15,652 bases of DNA, taken from contig JAGREF010000274.1 of assembly GCA_020446665.1 (NCBI GenBank), positions 1 through 15,652 on the forward strand, written 5' to 3'. Within the stretch, counting starts at the first letter, position 1, and each line of letters begins with the position of its first letter. This stretch comes from Sphingomonadaceae bacterium (GTDB taxonomy: Bacteria; Pseudomonadota; Alphaproteobacteria; Sphingomonadales; Sphingomonadaceae). The position numbers and the translations under genes were made by a program. Of the stretch, positions 8,946 to 15,652 are shown piece by piece. The notes below the pieces were generated by a model that was given only the letters and a program-made list of their open reading frames with translations, was not told the DNA's origin and searched no databases.

Positions 8946-8955
8946 CCAAGTCACA
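8941..8955. promoter_or_regulatory. Crp/Fnr-like palindromic site
   Basis: TGTGAC-CAA-GTCACA is a perfect 6-bp inverted repeat with a 3-nt centre. It overlaps the stop codon of the Crp/Fnr gene (8943-8945) and lies 58 nt before the DUF2892 start. The half-sites TGTGA/TCACA equal the E. coli CRP half-sites, but the spacing between them is 5 nt, not the usual 6. A TTATAG at 8991-8996 could be the -10 of a promoter served by this site. Confidence 0.45.
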
Positions 8956-9012
8956 GACAGGGCAGGGCGACTCGGCTATCCTCACCTCTGTTATAGAAAG
9001 AGGAACAAGCCA

Positions 9013-9201
9013 ATGCCCTGTAATGAAGGAAAGATTGACCGCCTGCTGCGAGTGATCGTGGGGATCGTGCTGATCGCACTGGTCTTTGTCGGCCCGCAAA
9101 CCAATTGGGGCTGGATCGGTGTGGTGCCGCTGCTGACCGGGCTGTTCGGATTTTGCCCGGCGTATAAGCTATTGGGGATCAATACCTGCAAAGCCAGCTG
9201 A
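9013..9201 (+). CDS. DUF2892 (YgaP-TM-like) small membrane protein
   Basis: 62 aa from an ATG with AGAGGA 8 nt upstream. It has the family pattern: a short charged N terminus (MPCNEGKIDRLLR), hydrophobic segment 1 (VIVGIVLIALVFVG), a short loop with tryptophans, hydrophobic segment 2 (IGVVPLLTGLFGF), and the conserved CPAYKLLGINTC end with two Cys. Full length for the family. An inner-membrane protein of two helices; relatives are fused to rhodanese domains in YgaP or stand beside sulfur and redox regulators. Its position behind a Crp/Fnr regulator and a palindromic site suggests control by that regulator. Confidence 0.88.
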   Translation: MPCNEGKIDRLLRVIVGIVLIALVFVGPQTNWGWIGVVPLLTGLFGFCPAYKLLGINTCKAS

Positions 9202-9224
9202 AGCACCTGCCCAAGGGGGCTTCA
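9199..9224 (+). terminator. Candidate hairpin at the end of the DUF2892 gene
   Basis: TGAAGC (9199-9204, overlapping the stop codon) pairs with GCTTCA (9219-9224), and the stem can be extended inward by a CC/GG pair past an A/G mismatch. The downstream CGGTCGTCTTGC is not a clear U-tract, so this is a weak terminator candidate. Confidence 0.3.
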
Positions 9225-9561
9225 CGGTCGTCTTGCAATCAAATGATGTAACCATCCGCGCTTTCTCCGTTCCTAACGGCCCGGTCAGACCAGCAATCGG
9301 TTATCGCATCGAATTTGGTGCATGATCAAACCGGGAGATGGTCGATCCAGAGCCGCTCAGTCGGGGAGAATGCCCGAATGTGCTATCTTGATGCGAGCGG
9401 CCTGCAATGCGACCGCAAGACCGGGTGGTTTGCCGCCAACCCAGCGGATGGCACCAACGCCACGCCGGTCTTTCGCATCATCGGGCAGGAATTTGGCAGG
9501 CAAGCCGCAGGGTGTCCTGATCGCGAGGAAACGCTTCAGTCCACAAGAGGGCAGCCGAAAG
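9202..9561. other. 360-bp stretch without a supported gene
   Basis: Between the DUF2892 stop and the end of the TIGR03032-like gene. Several frames stay open here on both strands (for example + from 9315 and - up to 9614), but none shows a ribosome site, a recognised motif, or a frame that avoids overlapping the neighbouring gene. Apart from the hairpin at its left end, I see no clear repeat, IS end or RNA structure. Confidence 0.5.
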
Positions 9562-10758
9562 TCAACCCTGCTCGATGGTGATGAATTCTTGTGCTTCCTT
9601 GGAGTTCGGCCCAATCGTCAACGGATTTGCGACACCTGCAAGGATGCACAGGTCAAACAATTCCGATATGGCTCCGTCGAAGCGGAGCCAGTGTACGATT
9701 TCTCCGGTCTGCAAGTTCAGTATCTGGATTCCGCACCATGCATCAGCATTCTTCTCGCTCAGCCTGCTGTCCAATTGCAGCCCTTCAAAGCGGCCGTGAC
9801 GAGGTTTGGACAAGGTGACTATCGCGAAGTGGTCCAGAAAGGCCAATCCGCGCAAGAAGCCGGGAAAGAATGTATGCGACACGAATTTTCGGTGTTCGAG
9901 ATCGATCCAGCCAAGTTCTCCCGCCCCTGAGTTCAGAACCCAGAGCTTTCCGTCATGCCAACGCGGGCTATGCGGCATGGAGAGCCCTTCAGCGACAATC
10001 GCGTTGTTATTCACATCGATCACGATCCCGCCATCCTGTCGCCGATCACGCCAGCCATCGACCACATCCGAACGGCATACCGCCGTCACATATCGGGGTT
10101 CGCCATCGACCATGGCGAGGCCATTCAGGTGACAACGATCCTCGCGCGCCAGCCTTGAAATGAAATCGGGCTTCCAGATCGCCTTGAAGCTGTGTGTCCG
10201 GCTCGGTTCGCACAGGCAGCTATAGGCGGTACTGACGAATACGATGCGCCCATCCTTGCGGATGCCCATTTCGTGGAAATCGACATCGCCGATCGTCTGG
10301 GCATTGCGCGGCACGAATAGTCGGTCGTGCACCCCGTTGGCTATCTGACCAGGCTGCAGCACGTTTTCAAGCCGCACAATCTGCGTTAAAGTGCCCAGAT
10401 AGATGCGGTTGGCATCGCCGACCACGCCCATGGCCTGCGGATAGGCGGCCTGATGCAGCGCCAGCTGGCCTGCCTGATTATGTCCGACCAGATAGAGAAA
10501 GCCGGTCTGGTATGATGTGAAGGCAAGCGAAACATCATTCTGGCGCAGAAAATCGGCAAGACCATTGGAGAAGCTGATATCAATTGTTTCGGGCTGCCCC
10601 GATGCTGCTTGAGCCGCTTGCTCCGGCGCCGAACTGACCGGGTCCAAGTCTGGCTTTGCGGCAGAACCGGCCTTCCGGCCACGCTTTTTGGCCTGAGACT
10701 TCTTGCCTGAGCCAGCAGTCTTCTTCCTTTTGGCTGCGCCCGGTCTATCGCTGCTCAC
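9562..10758 (-). CDS. TIGR03032/DUF4915-like protein with Lys-rich tail
   Basis: 398 aa from a GTG whose GTGA overlaps the stop of the upstream LuxR-type gene, so translation is probably coupled. Residues 1-40 are highly basic (AKRKKTAGSGKKSQAKKRG), a low-complexity tail reminiscent of histone-H1-like proteins, followed by an acidic/Ala linker. Residues about 58-385 match the TIGR03032 pattern as I know it: NGLAMVDGEPRYVTAV, GLSMPHSPRWHDGKLWVLNSG, GELGWIDL, FFPGFLRGLAF, CGIQILNLQTGEIVHWLRF and ELFDLCILAGVANP. Repeated WVLNSG/YLVG-like strands suggest a beta-propeller-like fold. There is no signal peptide or TM helix, so it is likely cytoplasmic. The function of the family is not established; none is claimed. 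It is the second gene of a two-gene operon with the LuxR-type regulator. Confidence 0.88.
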   Translation of the reverse strand: MSSDRPGAAKRKKTAGSGKKSQAKKRGRKAGSAAKPDLDPVSSAPEQAAQAASGQPETIDISFSNGLADFLRQNDVSLAFTSYQTGFLYLVGHNQAGQLALHQAAYPQAMGVVGDANRIYLGTLTQIVRLENVLQPGQIANGVHDRLFVPRNAQTIGDVDFHEMGIRKDGRIVFVSTAYSCLCEPSRTHSFKAIWKPDFISRLAREDRCHLNGLAMVDGEPRYVTAVCRSDVVDGWRDRRQDGGIVIDVNNNAIVAEGLSMPHSPRWHDGKLWVLNSGAGELGWIDLEHRKFVSHTFFPGFLRGLAFLDHFAIVTLSKPRHGRFEGLQLDSRLSEKNADAWCGIQILNLQTGEIVHWLRFDGAISELFDLCILAGVANPLTIGPNSKEAQEFITIEQG

Positions 10759-12500
10759 TTCACTCGCTCCAGCAGATTGGCGATTTTCCTTGCTATCACT
10801 TTCGGCTTTTCAATGACCCCTAGCAGCGCGACCTCGGGCAGAATTTCTGCCTGAGCTTGAGGGAAGGCAGCCAGATATTCGCTGATCACATCCTGCCGCA
10901 GATAGTTGTGATATTCTGATTGCAGGAACAGCATCGGCATGCGCTGCGCAACATTGCGCAACGCCTCGGTCCAGTCATGCATCCAATAGACCAATTCGTC
11001 AGCGGAGCGCTTGGGTGTGCTCATGAAGTCCTTCATTGCCTGGACAGCGACAGCATAGACGTCAGGATCCTCGATCAGTTTCTGGTCATGCGGGAGATCG
11101 CTGAACTGGTTGATCATGAAGGCTCGCTCGCTTTCCGCGCTGGCCAGCATCGCTTCGGAGGCAAAGGCAAAAGGCGCGTAGAATAATTCAGGATCTTCCC
11201 AGATGGTCCAGAATATCCGCTTGGCGACAGGGGGGAAACAGTCGAACTGTTCGCGTCTGGTATAGGGTATTCCGGTATTGATGGTGACAACCGCATCGAC
11301 AGCATGAGGATTGTCAGCGGCAAAATCAGTCACTGCGACACCCGACATGCCTTGCCCTACCAACACCCGGATACGGGTTCCCTGACCTGCCAGAAAATTG
11401 ACGAAGGCTGCGACAAAGCCCTTGGGATCGGTCGCCTGTCTTTCCACCACGGTCGCACCAAGGCCTGGCTTGCGCGGTGCAAAAACCAGCAATCCCTGAT
11501 CCGCCATCGCATCGATCATGGCCCGGGTCGGCCGTGCTGACGACATTTCCGAATGAAAGAACGCCACCGGCTGTCCATCCGGCGCGCCATAGCGGTCAAA
11601 TTCTATACTGCCCCACAGCGGGGCTTCTGCAATGACCGTGCTATGCACACGCTGCGCTTCCAGCAGGTGAACCGTCTCTGAGGCATCACGCGTGAGTTTC
11701 GCCGCCAGCAGATGATGCAGGCTGAGCAACAGCGCAACCAGCGCGACCTGGGTTGTCGCCCCGGTCTTGTCCAGGATCGTCTTGATCTGCTGGCGCACGG
11801 TCCCCTTCGCACGCGCGCGCAGAACAGAGATTTCCTCGCTCCGCATACCGGCGAGCAACAGCCGCGATATGTCGACTTCGGCCTGAGTAAGCCCGAAACT
11901 CGTGGCCAGGAATTCTCCTACCTTGTCCGACCATTGGACATGATTCGACCGGACAAGGAAAATCGGCTGCCCGTTTGCATCGGGAAAGTCGCGGTCAGGC
12001 ACTGGTTCAACCACCAGCAGCGACTGCGCCGTGCCATCCCGCCATATACGATAGACCGCCGGATCCTGTTCTGTAGCGCTGAATGGCGCCATTGCCCTGC
12101 CGTCACCGCCATTGCGCAGAGGAGTCATGATTTCCGAAAGTTTCGACAAATTGTCTCCGATCGTGATGCCGAACTGCGCACCAAAATGGGCGTTGCAGGC
12201 TATGATCTCGCCAGTGGCGAGACATGCAGCACCGGCGGAGGCCTGCCGATCGAGAAACTGCTGGATATTCTGCCGCTGGCCGACACGGCTCTTTTCAAAG
12301 ACTTCGAAAGCCCGCTTGAAATGCTTTCGCAGCTCAAGCGCTTCAGCATGAAGCCTGAGCGAAGACCCGGTTTCCTGTTCCGCCAGTCGCGCAATCGTGG
12401 CATCCCAAACCTTTGTAAATGCAACATAGTCTGCCGGTCGGATCGCTGCGCTGTAAATCGCATCAAGCAGCGCAGACTGCATTTTCAAGCTTGGTTCCAT
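10755..12500 (-). CDS. LuxR-type regulator fused to degenerate alpha/beta hydrolase
   Basis: 581 aa from the ATG at 12500, chosen for the AAAGGGGGGG directly upstream; an ATG at 12575 is in frame but lacks a comparable site. Residues about 80-190 are a PAS-like region (IQQFLDRQASAGAACLATG). Residues about 203-268 are a LuxR-type HTH (FGLTQAEVDISRLLLAGM, then GTVRQQIKTILDKTGATTQ). Residues about 290-580 resemble an alpha/beta hydrolase (PVAFFHSEMSSA, the strand-elbow VLVGQGMSGVAVTDFAADNP). At the elbow the expected nucleophile Ser is Gly384 (G-Q-G-M-S), and no Asp or late His stands where the triad acid and base are expected (LQSEYHNYL; ILPEVALLGVIEKP). The domain is therefore probably a non-catalytic ligand- or protein-sensing module. 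This is hand alignment; Ser386 two residues later is a possible, unlikely alternative. The operon continues into the TIGR03032-like gene. Confidence 0.88.
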   Translation of the reverse strand: MEPSLKMQSALLDAIYSAAIRPADYVAFTKVWDATIARLAEQETGSSLRLHAEALELRKHFKRAFEVFEKSRVGQRQNIQQFLDRQASAGAACLATGEIIACNAHFGAQFGITIGDNLSKLSEIMTPLRNGGDGRAMAPFSATEQDPAVYRIWRDGTAQSLLVVEPVPDRDFPDANGQPIFLVRSNHVQWSDKVGEFLATSFGLTQAEVDISRLLLAGMRSEEISVLRARAKGTVRQQIKTILDKTGATTQVALVALLLSLHHLLAAKLTRDASETVHLLEAQRVHSTVIAEAPLWGSIEFDRYGAPDGQPVAFFHSEMSSARPTRAMIDAMADQGLLVFAPRKPGLGATVVERQATDPKGFVAAFVNFLAGQGTRIRVLVGQGMSGVAVTDFAADNPHAVDAVVTINTGIPYTRREQFDCFPPVAKRIFWTIWEDPELFYAPFAFASEAMLASAESERAFMINQFSDLPHDQKLIEDPDVYAVAVQAMKDFMSTPKRSADELVYWMHDWTEALRNVAQRMPMLFLQSEYHNYLRQDVISEYLAAFPQAQAEILPEVALLGVIEKPKVIARKIANLLERVK

Positions 12501-12502
12501 GG

Positions 12503-12512
12503 CCCCCCCTTT
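12503..12512 (-). promoter_or_regulatory. Ribosome binding site fixing the LuxR-type start
   Basis: Read on the - strand, AAAGGGGGGG ends 2 nt before the ATG at 12500. No similar site precedes the upstream in-frame ATG at 12575, so the shorter protein is preferred. Confidence 0.65.
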
Positions 12513-12570
12513 GCCAGCGCGAAATGCGTCAATTCGGGACGCTCCCATACTCCCACAGGAGCCCGGAAAA

Positions 12571-12594
12571 GTCATATACCAGATGGTAGATGAC
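12571..12594. promoter_or_regulatory. 24-bp near-perfect palindrome, candidate operator
   Basis: Arms GTCATATACCA (12571-12581) and TGGTAGATGAC (12584-12594) are reverse complements except for one position, with a 2-nt centre (GA). It lies 71 bp upstream of the LuxR-type start and 124 bp upstream of the divergent adhesin start. Length and symmetry resemble LuxR-family or other dimeric-regulator operators. It could control either or both divergent genes. Confidence 0.55.
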
Positions 12595-12679
12595 CATGTC
12601 TCCGCAAACGCATAGCTCAGGCAAAAGTCTGATTCCGCGCCGCTTGGCTGGGAACAGAGGGGATGAGTGACAGGGGATA

Positions 12680-12694
12680 AGGAGCACCGCTCCT
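12680..12694 (+). other. Small leader hairpin before the adhesin gene
   Basis: AGGAGC-ACC-GCTCCT is a perfect 6-bp stem with a 3-nt loop, 13 nt before the GGAGAG ribosome site of the adhesin gene. It carries its own AGGAG, which would be hidden in the stem. It may act as an mRNA leader structure; it may also be chance. Confidence 0.3.
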
Positions 12695-12707
12695 AACCGA
12701 CATAACC

Positions 12708-12713
12708 GGAGAG
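12708..12713 (+). promoter_or_regulatory. Ribosome binding site fixing the adhesin GTG start
   Basis: GGAGAG at 12708-12713 is followed by a 4-nt spacer and GTG at 12718. Two in-frame TAA codons at 12694 and 12703 close the frame upstream. The next ATG (12733) is too far from the site, and the ATG at 12844 has none. Confidence 0.6.
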
Positions 12714-12717
12714 TTAC

Positions 12718-15652
12718 GTGGTAGTAGTTTGGATGGGGCATGCTTCGGGCACGGCAGCGGAATGTGGCATCGGCGATAACGCATCGGAGCGTGTGGAAGC
12801 GTTGAACAGAACTGCCGGCGGTTTCCATCTGCAGTCCGATGCCATGCTGCGCGGCGGGCGTGTCACAAAGGTTGCGGGTCAGGCGGCCAGCTATTCCCCC
12901 GATCTCGGTCTTGCCATACTGAGCGAAGAGACCGCGCAAGGCTCCCCGGCCCAGGCGGCGTCATCGCCCCGCTCCCTGCTGCGATGGAGCGTTGCCCCGC
13001 TCGCGCTCGCCGCAGTGCTGGCGGTAAGCGCTCCGGAAGCCGCGCAGGCGCAAGCGATCCCGGTGGAGTGCACGGTCGACATCACGCCGATCTCTGCCGC
13101 CAGCACGATTACCTGCACCTCGACGACGCCCATCGTTGGCGCTGTTGACGGACTGACGATCCCTTCCACTCCAGCGTCAATCGTTGTCGAGGATATCGAG
13201 AGTGTTACCGGCACCACGGGCGACGGGCTCGACCTTCGCTCAAGCGGTGACATCACCGTCAATGCGGTCGACACTATCACTGGCACGGGCGGGCTTGGCA
13301 TCCGTGCCAATCGGACTAGGGGGCCGGGGAGTATCTCGATCCAGGGCAGCGGGCTTGTCGGCGGGATATCAGCCCAACAAACCGCAATTTTTGCAGATGG
13401 CAGCGGGAACATCAATATTGGCGGGGTTACGCCTCTTGGCGATATCACCTCTGCAGGCGGTGACGGGATCGTCATATTCACCATCGGCGATGCCACCGTG
13501 AACACTGGTGGCAGCATTGTAGCGGGAGGAGGCCGCGGAATCAGCGTCCGTGCGACTGACGGAAATGTCGACATTACGACTGGCGGCGACGTCGTCACTA
13601 CGAGCACCTCCTTTTCCACCTCGATCAGGGTGGATGGCAGCAGAGATGTCACGATCAACACCACCGCGGGGGAACTGCGTAGTGCTACTCGCGGCAGCCA
13701 CGACGGTATCGTCCTGGATGACATGAATAGCGGGAATGTCAGCATCACGACAGGTGACATAACCACGACAGTAGACGGGCTCAGAGCTCCGTTAGTCGCC
13801 AATCGGAACACTGTAGCGATCGACACCACGGCCGGAACCGTGAGAACAGGTCGTACCGGAATACTGGCTTTCGGCGGCAGTGGCACTCTCACAATCGATA
13901 CGGCCGATATTATCGTCGGCGGCATAAGCGGGGTCACCGAAAGCATCGGAGTTTTCGCCGTCACCAATGGTGGCACCGTGCAGGTGAACACCACGAGAGG
14001 CCGGATTTCCACGCAGACTTCCACGGCAATCGAGGTATCAGACAACAGTTCCGGCTCCATTTCCATCGTCACAGGTGACGTTTCAGGCTCGACCGGCATC
14101 GACGTCGAAAGCCGGGGCGGGACGATTGCGCTAGACAGCACCGCAGGATCGGTCACCGGCAGCGGCGCGAGCGGCATTATTGCGACCAACATCGGGGCAG
14201 GCGTAATCAACCTCACCGTAGGCGAAGTCACCGGCGGCGCGCGCGGCATCGTCACCTCCAGCGGCAGCGGCGCGACCAGCATCCGCCTTGCCTCCACTGC
14301 ACTTGTCACCGGTCTCGGCGGCGCAGGCATTGATGCGCGTTCGACCGGCGGTCCGATCAGCGTCACCGGAAGTTCGGGTGATGTCGTCGGCACACCCGAC
14401 GGCATCTATTCGCGCAGCGGCGGCGGGGCGATCCTGATCGACAATCTCGACAGCGTCACCGGAACGGCGGGCGACGGGCTTGATCTGGGATCGGCGGGCG
14501 GCGATATCACCGTCAACGCGGTCGACACGATCACCGGCACGGGCGGCAATGGTGTCCTCGCCGACAGCGACGGCGGCGACATCATCATCACCGGCTCCGG
14601 CACTGTCGGCGGGATCACCGGAACGGCAGGTCACGGGGTGTACGCCGATGCAAGAGGCGGCCCCGGCGGTGCCATCACGATCAGCGGCAATGGCGATATC
14701 ACGGGCAGCCTGGACGGTATCCGTGCCCTTACCGATGGCGCCGGGTCGATCGCGATCGACAGCAGCTCAGGCAGGGTGACTGGCGGCACGAACGGCATCC
14801 TTGCGTTCAACGATGGCACCGGCGCAACCACGATCACTACGGGTGCAGTGACCGGCACAACCGGATCGGGTATCCGCGCACGATCCAGCGACGGCGGCTT
14901 GACGGTCGATAGCAGTGCGGGTCTGGTCACGGGTGGCTTTGACGGCATCTATGCGCTGGATCTTGGCGAAGGCGACGTCAGTGTCACGACAGCAGGCGTC
15001 ACCGGCACCGGTGGTATCGGGATCGTGGCCGTTTCCGGATTCGGCAATGTCTCTGTTCAGGGCAGCGGTGCTGGAGATATTTTCGCCAGTGGAGCTGGTG
15101 GCAATCAGCTTGTTAACGGAGTAAATGTCTCTGGCGCTGCTGGCAGCGGCATTTTCGCTTATTCCAGCACTGGCAACATTGAAATTGGCACCACCGGTGT
15201 AATCGGGAACGTGACCAGCGTTAACGGCGCAGGCATCTTTGCGCAAAACTCAAGCGGCAGCATTTCAGTCGATAGCAGCGCTGGTGCGGTCACAGGCGGC
15301 ACCGCTGGCATCCTTGCCCGCAGCGATAGCGGCGATATCGTTGCCGACGTCGATCAGGTCACCGGCGGCGCGCAGGGCATCATCACTTCGAGCGGCACCG
15401 GCGCGACCAGCATTAGCCTCGCCTCCACTGCACTTGTCACCGGTCTCGGCGGCGCAGGCATTGACGCGCGTTCGACCGGCAGTTCGATCAGCGTCACAGG
15501 GAATTCGGGCGATGTGGTCGGCGCGACCGATGGCATGTTTGTCCGCTCGGGCGGCGGCGATATCCTGATCGACAATCTCGACAGCGTCACCGGCAATGCC
15601 GGTGATGGGCTCGATCTGGGATCAAGCGGCGGCGATATCACCGTCAACGCGG
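12718..15652 (+). CDS. Giant repetitive autotransporter/adhesin-like protein (3' partial)
   Basis: Open without a stop from the GTG at 12718 to the right edge (978 complete codons), so the C terminus is outside. Residues 1-88 are a hydrophilic leader (containing EALNRTAGGFHLQSDAML). They are followed by a signal-peptide core (SLLRWSVAPLALAAVLAVSA, 86-105) with probable cleavage after AQA111. The mature part starts with a short region bearing two Cys (VECTV, TITCT), as often seen in sphingomonad autotransporters. It then becomes a long Gly/Thr/Ser/Asp/Ile-rich passenger of short beta-strand repeats (DGIxA, ISVTG, VTGTGG, DITVNAVDTITGTGG), typical of right-handed beta-helix passengers. Internal long repeats are present (see repeat entries). 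The absent C-terminal beta-barrel cannot be checked here, so type V secretion is an inference; a two-partner or T1SS adhesin is the alternative. It is transcribed divergently from the LuxR-type/TIGR03032 operon. Confidence 0.85.
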   Translation, partial: MVVVWMGHASGTAAECGIGDNASERVEALNRTAGGFHLQSDAMLRGGRVTKVAGQAASYSPDLGLAILSEETAQGSPAQAASSPRSLLRWSVAPLALAAVLAVSAPEAAQAQAIPVECTVDITPISAASTITCTSTTPIVGAVDGLTIPSTPASIVVEDIESVTGTTGDGLDLRSSGDITVNAVDTITGTGGLGIRANRTRGPGSISIQGSGLVGGISAQQTAIFADGSGNINIGGVTPLGDITSAGGDGIVIFTIGDATVNTGGSIVAGGGRGISVRATDGNVDITTGGDVVTTSTSFSTSIRVDGSRDVTINTTAGELRSATRGSHDGIVLDDMNSGNVSITTGDITTTVDGLRAPLVANRNTVAIDTTAGTVRTGRTGILAFGGSGTLTIDTADIIVGGISGVTESIGVFAVTNGGTVQVNTTRGRISTQTSTAIEVSDNSSGSISIVTGDVSGSTGIDVESRGGTIALDSTAGSVTGSGASGIIATNIGAGVINLTVGEVTGGARGIVTSSGSGATSIRLASTALVTGLGGAGIDARSTGGPISVTGSSGDVVGTPDGIYSRSGGGAILIDNLDSVTGTAGDGLDLGSAGGDITVNAVDTITGTGGNGVLADSDGGDIIITGSGTVGGITGTAGHGVYADARGGPGGAITISGNGDITGSLDGIRALTDGAGSIAIDSSSGRVTGGTNGILAFNDGTGATTITTGAVTGTTGSGIRARSSDGGLTVDSSAGLVTGGFDGIYALDLGEGDVSVTTAGVTGTGGIGIVAVSGFGNVSVQGSGAGDIFASGAGGNQLVNGVNVSGAAGSGIFAYSSTGNIEIGTTGVIGNVTSVNGAGIFAQNSSGSISVDSSAGAVTGGTAGILARSDSGDIVADVDQVTGGAQGIITSSGTGATSISLASTALVTGLGGAGIDARSTGSSISVTGNSGDVVGATDGMFVRSGGGDILIDNLDSVTGNAGDGLDLGSSGGDITVNA
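13201..13375 (+). repeat. Diverged third copy of the adhesin repeat end
   Basis: Encodes SVTGTTGDGLDLRSSGDITVN and then VDTITGTGG and GSGLVGG, matching 14452-14628 (SVTGTAGDGLDLGSAGGDITVN, VDTITGTGG, GSGTVGG). There is a one-codon difference inside (offset 1251 then 1254 bp). It places the same module near the start of the passenger. Confidence 0.7.
14227..14520 (+). repeat. Long internal repeat of the adhesin, copy A
   Basis: Aligns without gaps to 15358-15651 at an offset of exactly 1131 bp (377 codons). By hand count there are 43 mismatches in 294 bp (about 85% identity), including an identical 44-bp run at 14290-14333. Most mismatches are at third codon positions or in clusters. The motif pair SVTG/GDGLDLGSAGGDITVNAVDTITGTGG continues after the copy. 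Confidence 0.85.
15358..15651 (+). repeat. Long internal repeat of the adhesin, copy B
   Basis: Second copy of 14227-14520, in the same reading frame; it reaches the window edge and may continue. The identical 44-bp run is at 15421-15464. Confidence 0.85.

Noticed and set aside
9322..9930. 202-aa + strand frame, and shorter frames at 9315-9581 (+) and 9357-9614 (-)
   Set aside because: No ribosome site or recognised family. The 202-aa frame runs 370 nt antisense into the well-supported TIGR03032-like gene. A remnant of a lost gene cannot be excluded.
12501..12575. Longer 606-aa version of the LuxR-type protein from the ATG at 12575
   Set aside because: No convincing ribosome site before it, whereas the ATG at 12500 has a strong one and the extra 25 residues carry no motif.
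12891..14405. 504-aa open frame on the - strand opposite the adhesin
   Set aside because: Low-complexity Val/Pro/Thr/Ser-rich translation that mirrors the Gly/Thr/Asp repeats of the + strand gene; no ribosome site or domain. The + strand frame has a signal peptide and repeat logic and stays open further.
13081..15652. CRISPR array or tandem satellite
   Set aside because: The repeats are in-frame, degenerate and protein-coding, with no short identical repeats separated by unique spacers.

Overview
The window looks like chromosomal DNA from a high-GC Gram-negative bacterium, most likely an alphaproteobacterium of the Sphingomonadales (Erythrobacter/Novosphingobium-like). This rests on gene content and style: Gram-negative signal peptides and a lipobox, a LysM/FecR protein next to a CHASE2 histidine kinase, a TIGR03032-type protein, and a huge autotransporter-like repeat protein. 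The lineage is an inference; no rRNA or tRNA gene is present to confirm it.

Left part (1-6866, + strand): the 3' part of a large secreted beta-rich protein (P-domain, DUF11, GEVED, DUF11), cut by the window start within its signal peptide. A 12-bp perfect inverted repeat follows. Then come two closely spaced genes: a periplasmic LysM-FecR protein and a membrane CHASE2-PAS-HisKA-HATPase sensor kinase. Converging on them from the - strand (6914-8174) are an OmpR-type response regulator and a small lipoprotein. Together these look like an envelope-sensing two-component module in which the LysM/FecR protein is the likely periplasmic partner of the kinase.

Middle (8175-9561): a Crp/Fnr-family regulator diverges from the response regulator and is followed by a 62-aa DUF2892 (YgaP-TM-like) membrane protein. 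A Crp-like palindrome overlaps the regulator's stop codon, upstream of the small gene. The stretch from 9202 to 9561 holds no gene I can support.

Right part (9562-15652): a - strand operon encodes a LuxR-type regulator fused to an alpha/beta-hydrolase fold, overlapping by 4 nt a TIGR03032-like protein with a lysine-rich tail. The hydrolase domain appears to have lost its catalytic residues. A 24-bp near-perfect palindrome lies in front of this operon. Divergent from it, a giant repetitive autotransporter/adhesin-like gene starts at a GTG with a good ribosome binding site. It has an unusually long leader before its signal peptide and runs off the right edge still open.

Most novel-looking elements: the apparently dead-hydrolase LuxR regulator with its palindromic candidate operator and TIGR03032 partner beside the adhesin; the LysM-FecR/CHASE2 kinase/response regulator module beside a DUF11 surface protein; and the mosaic repeats of the adhesin.
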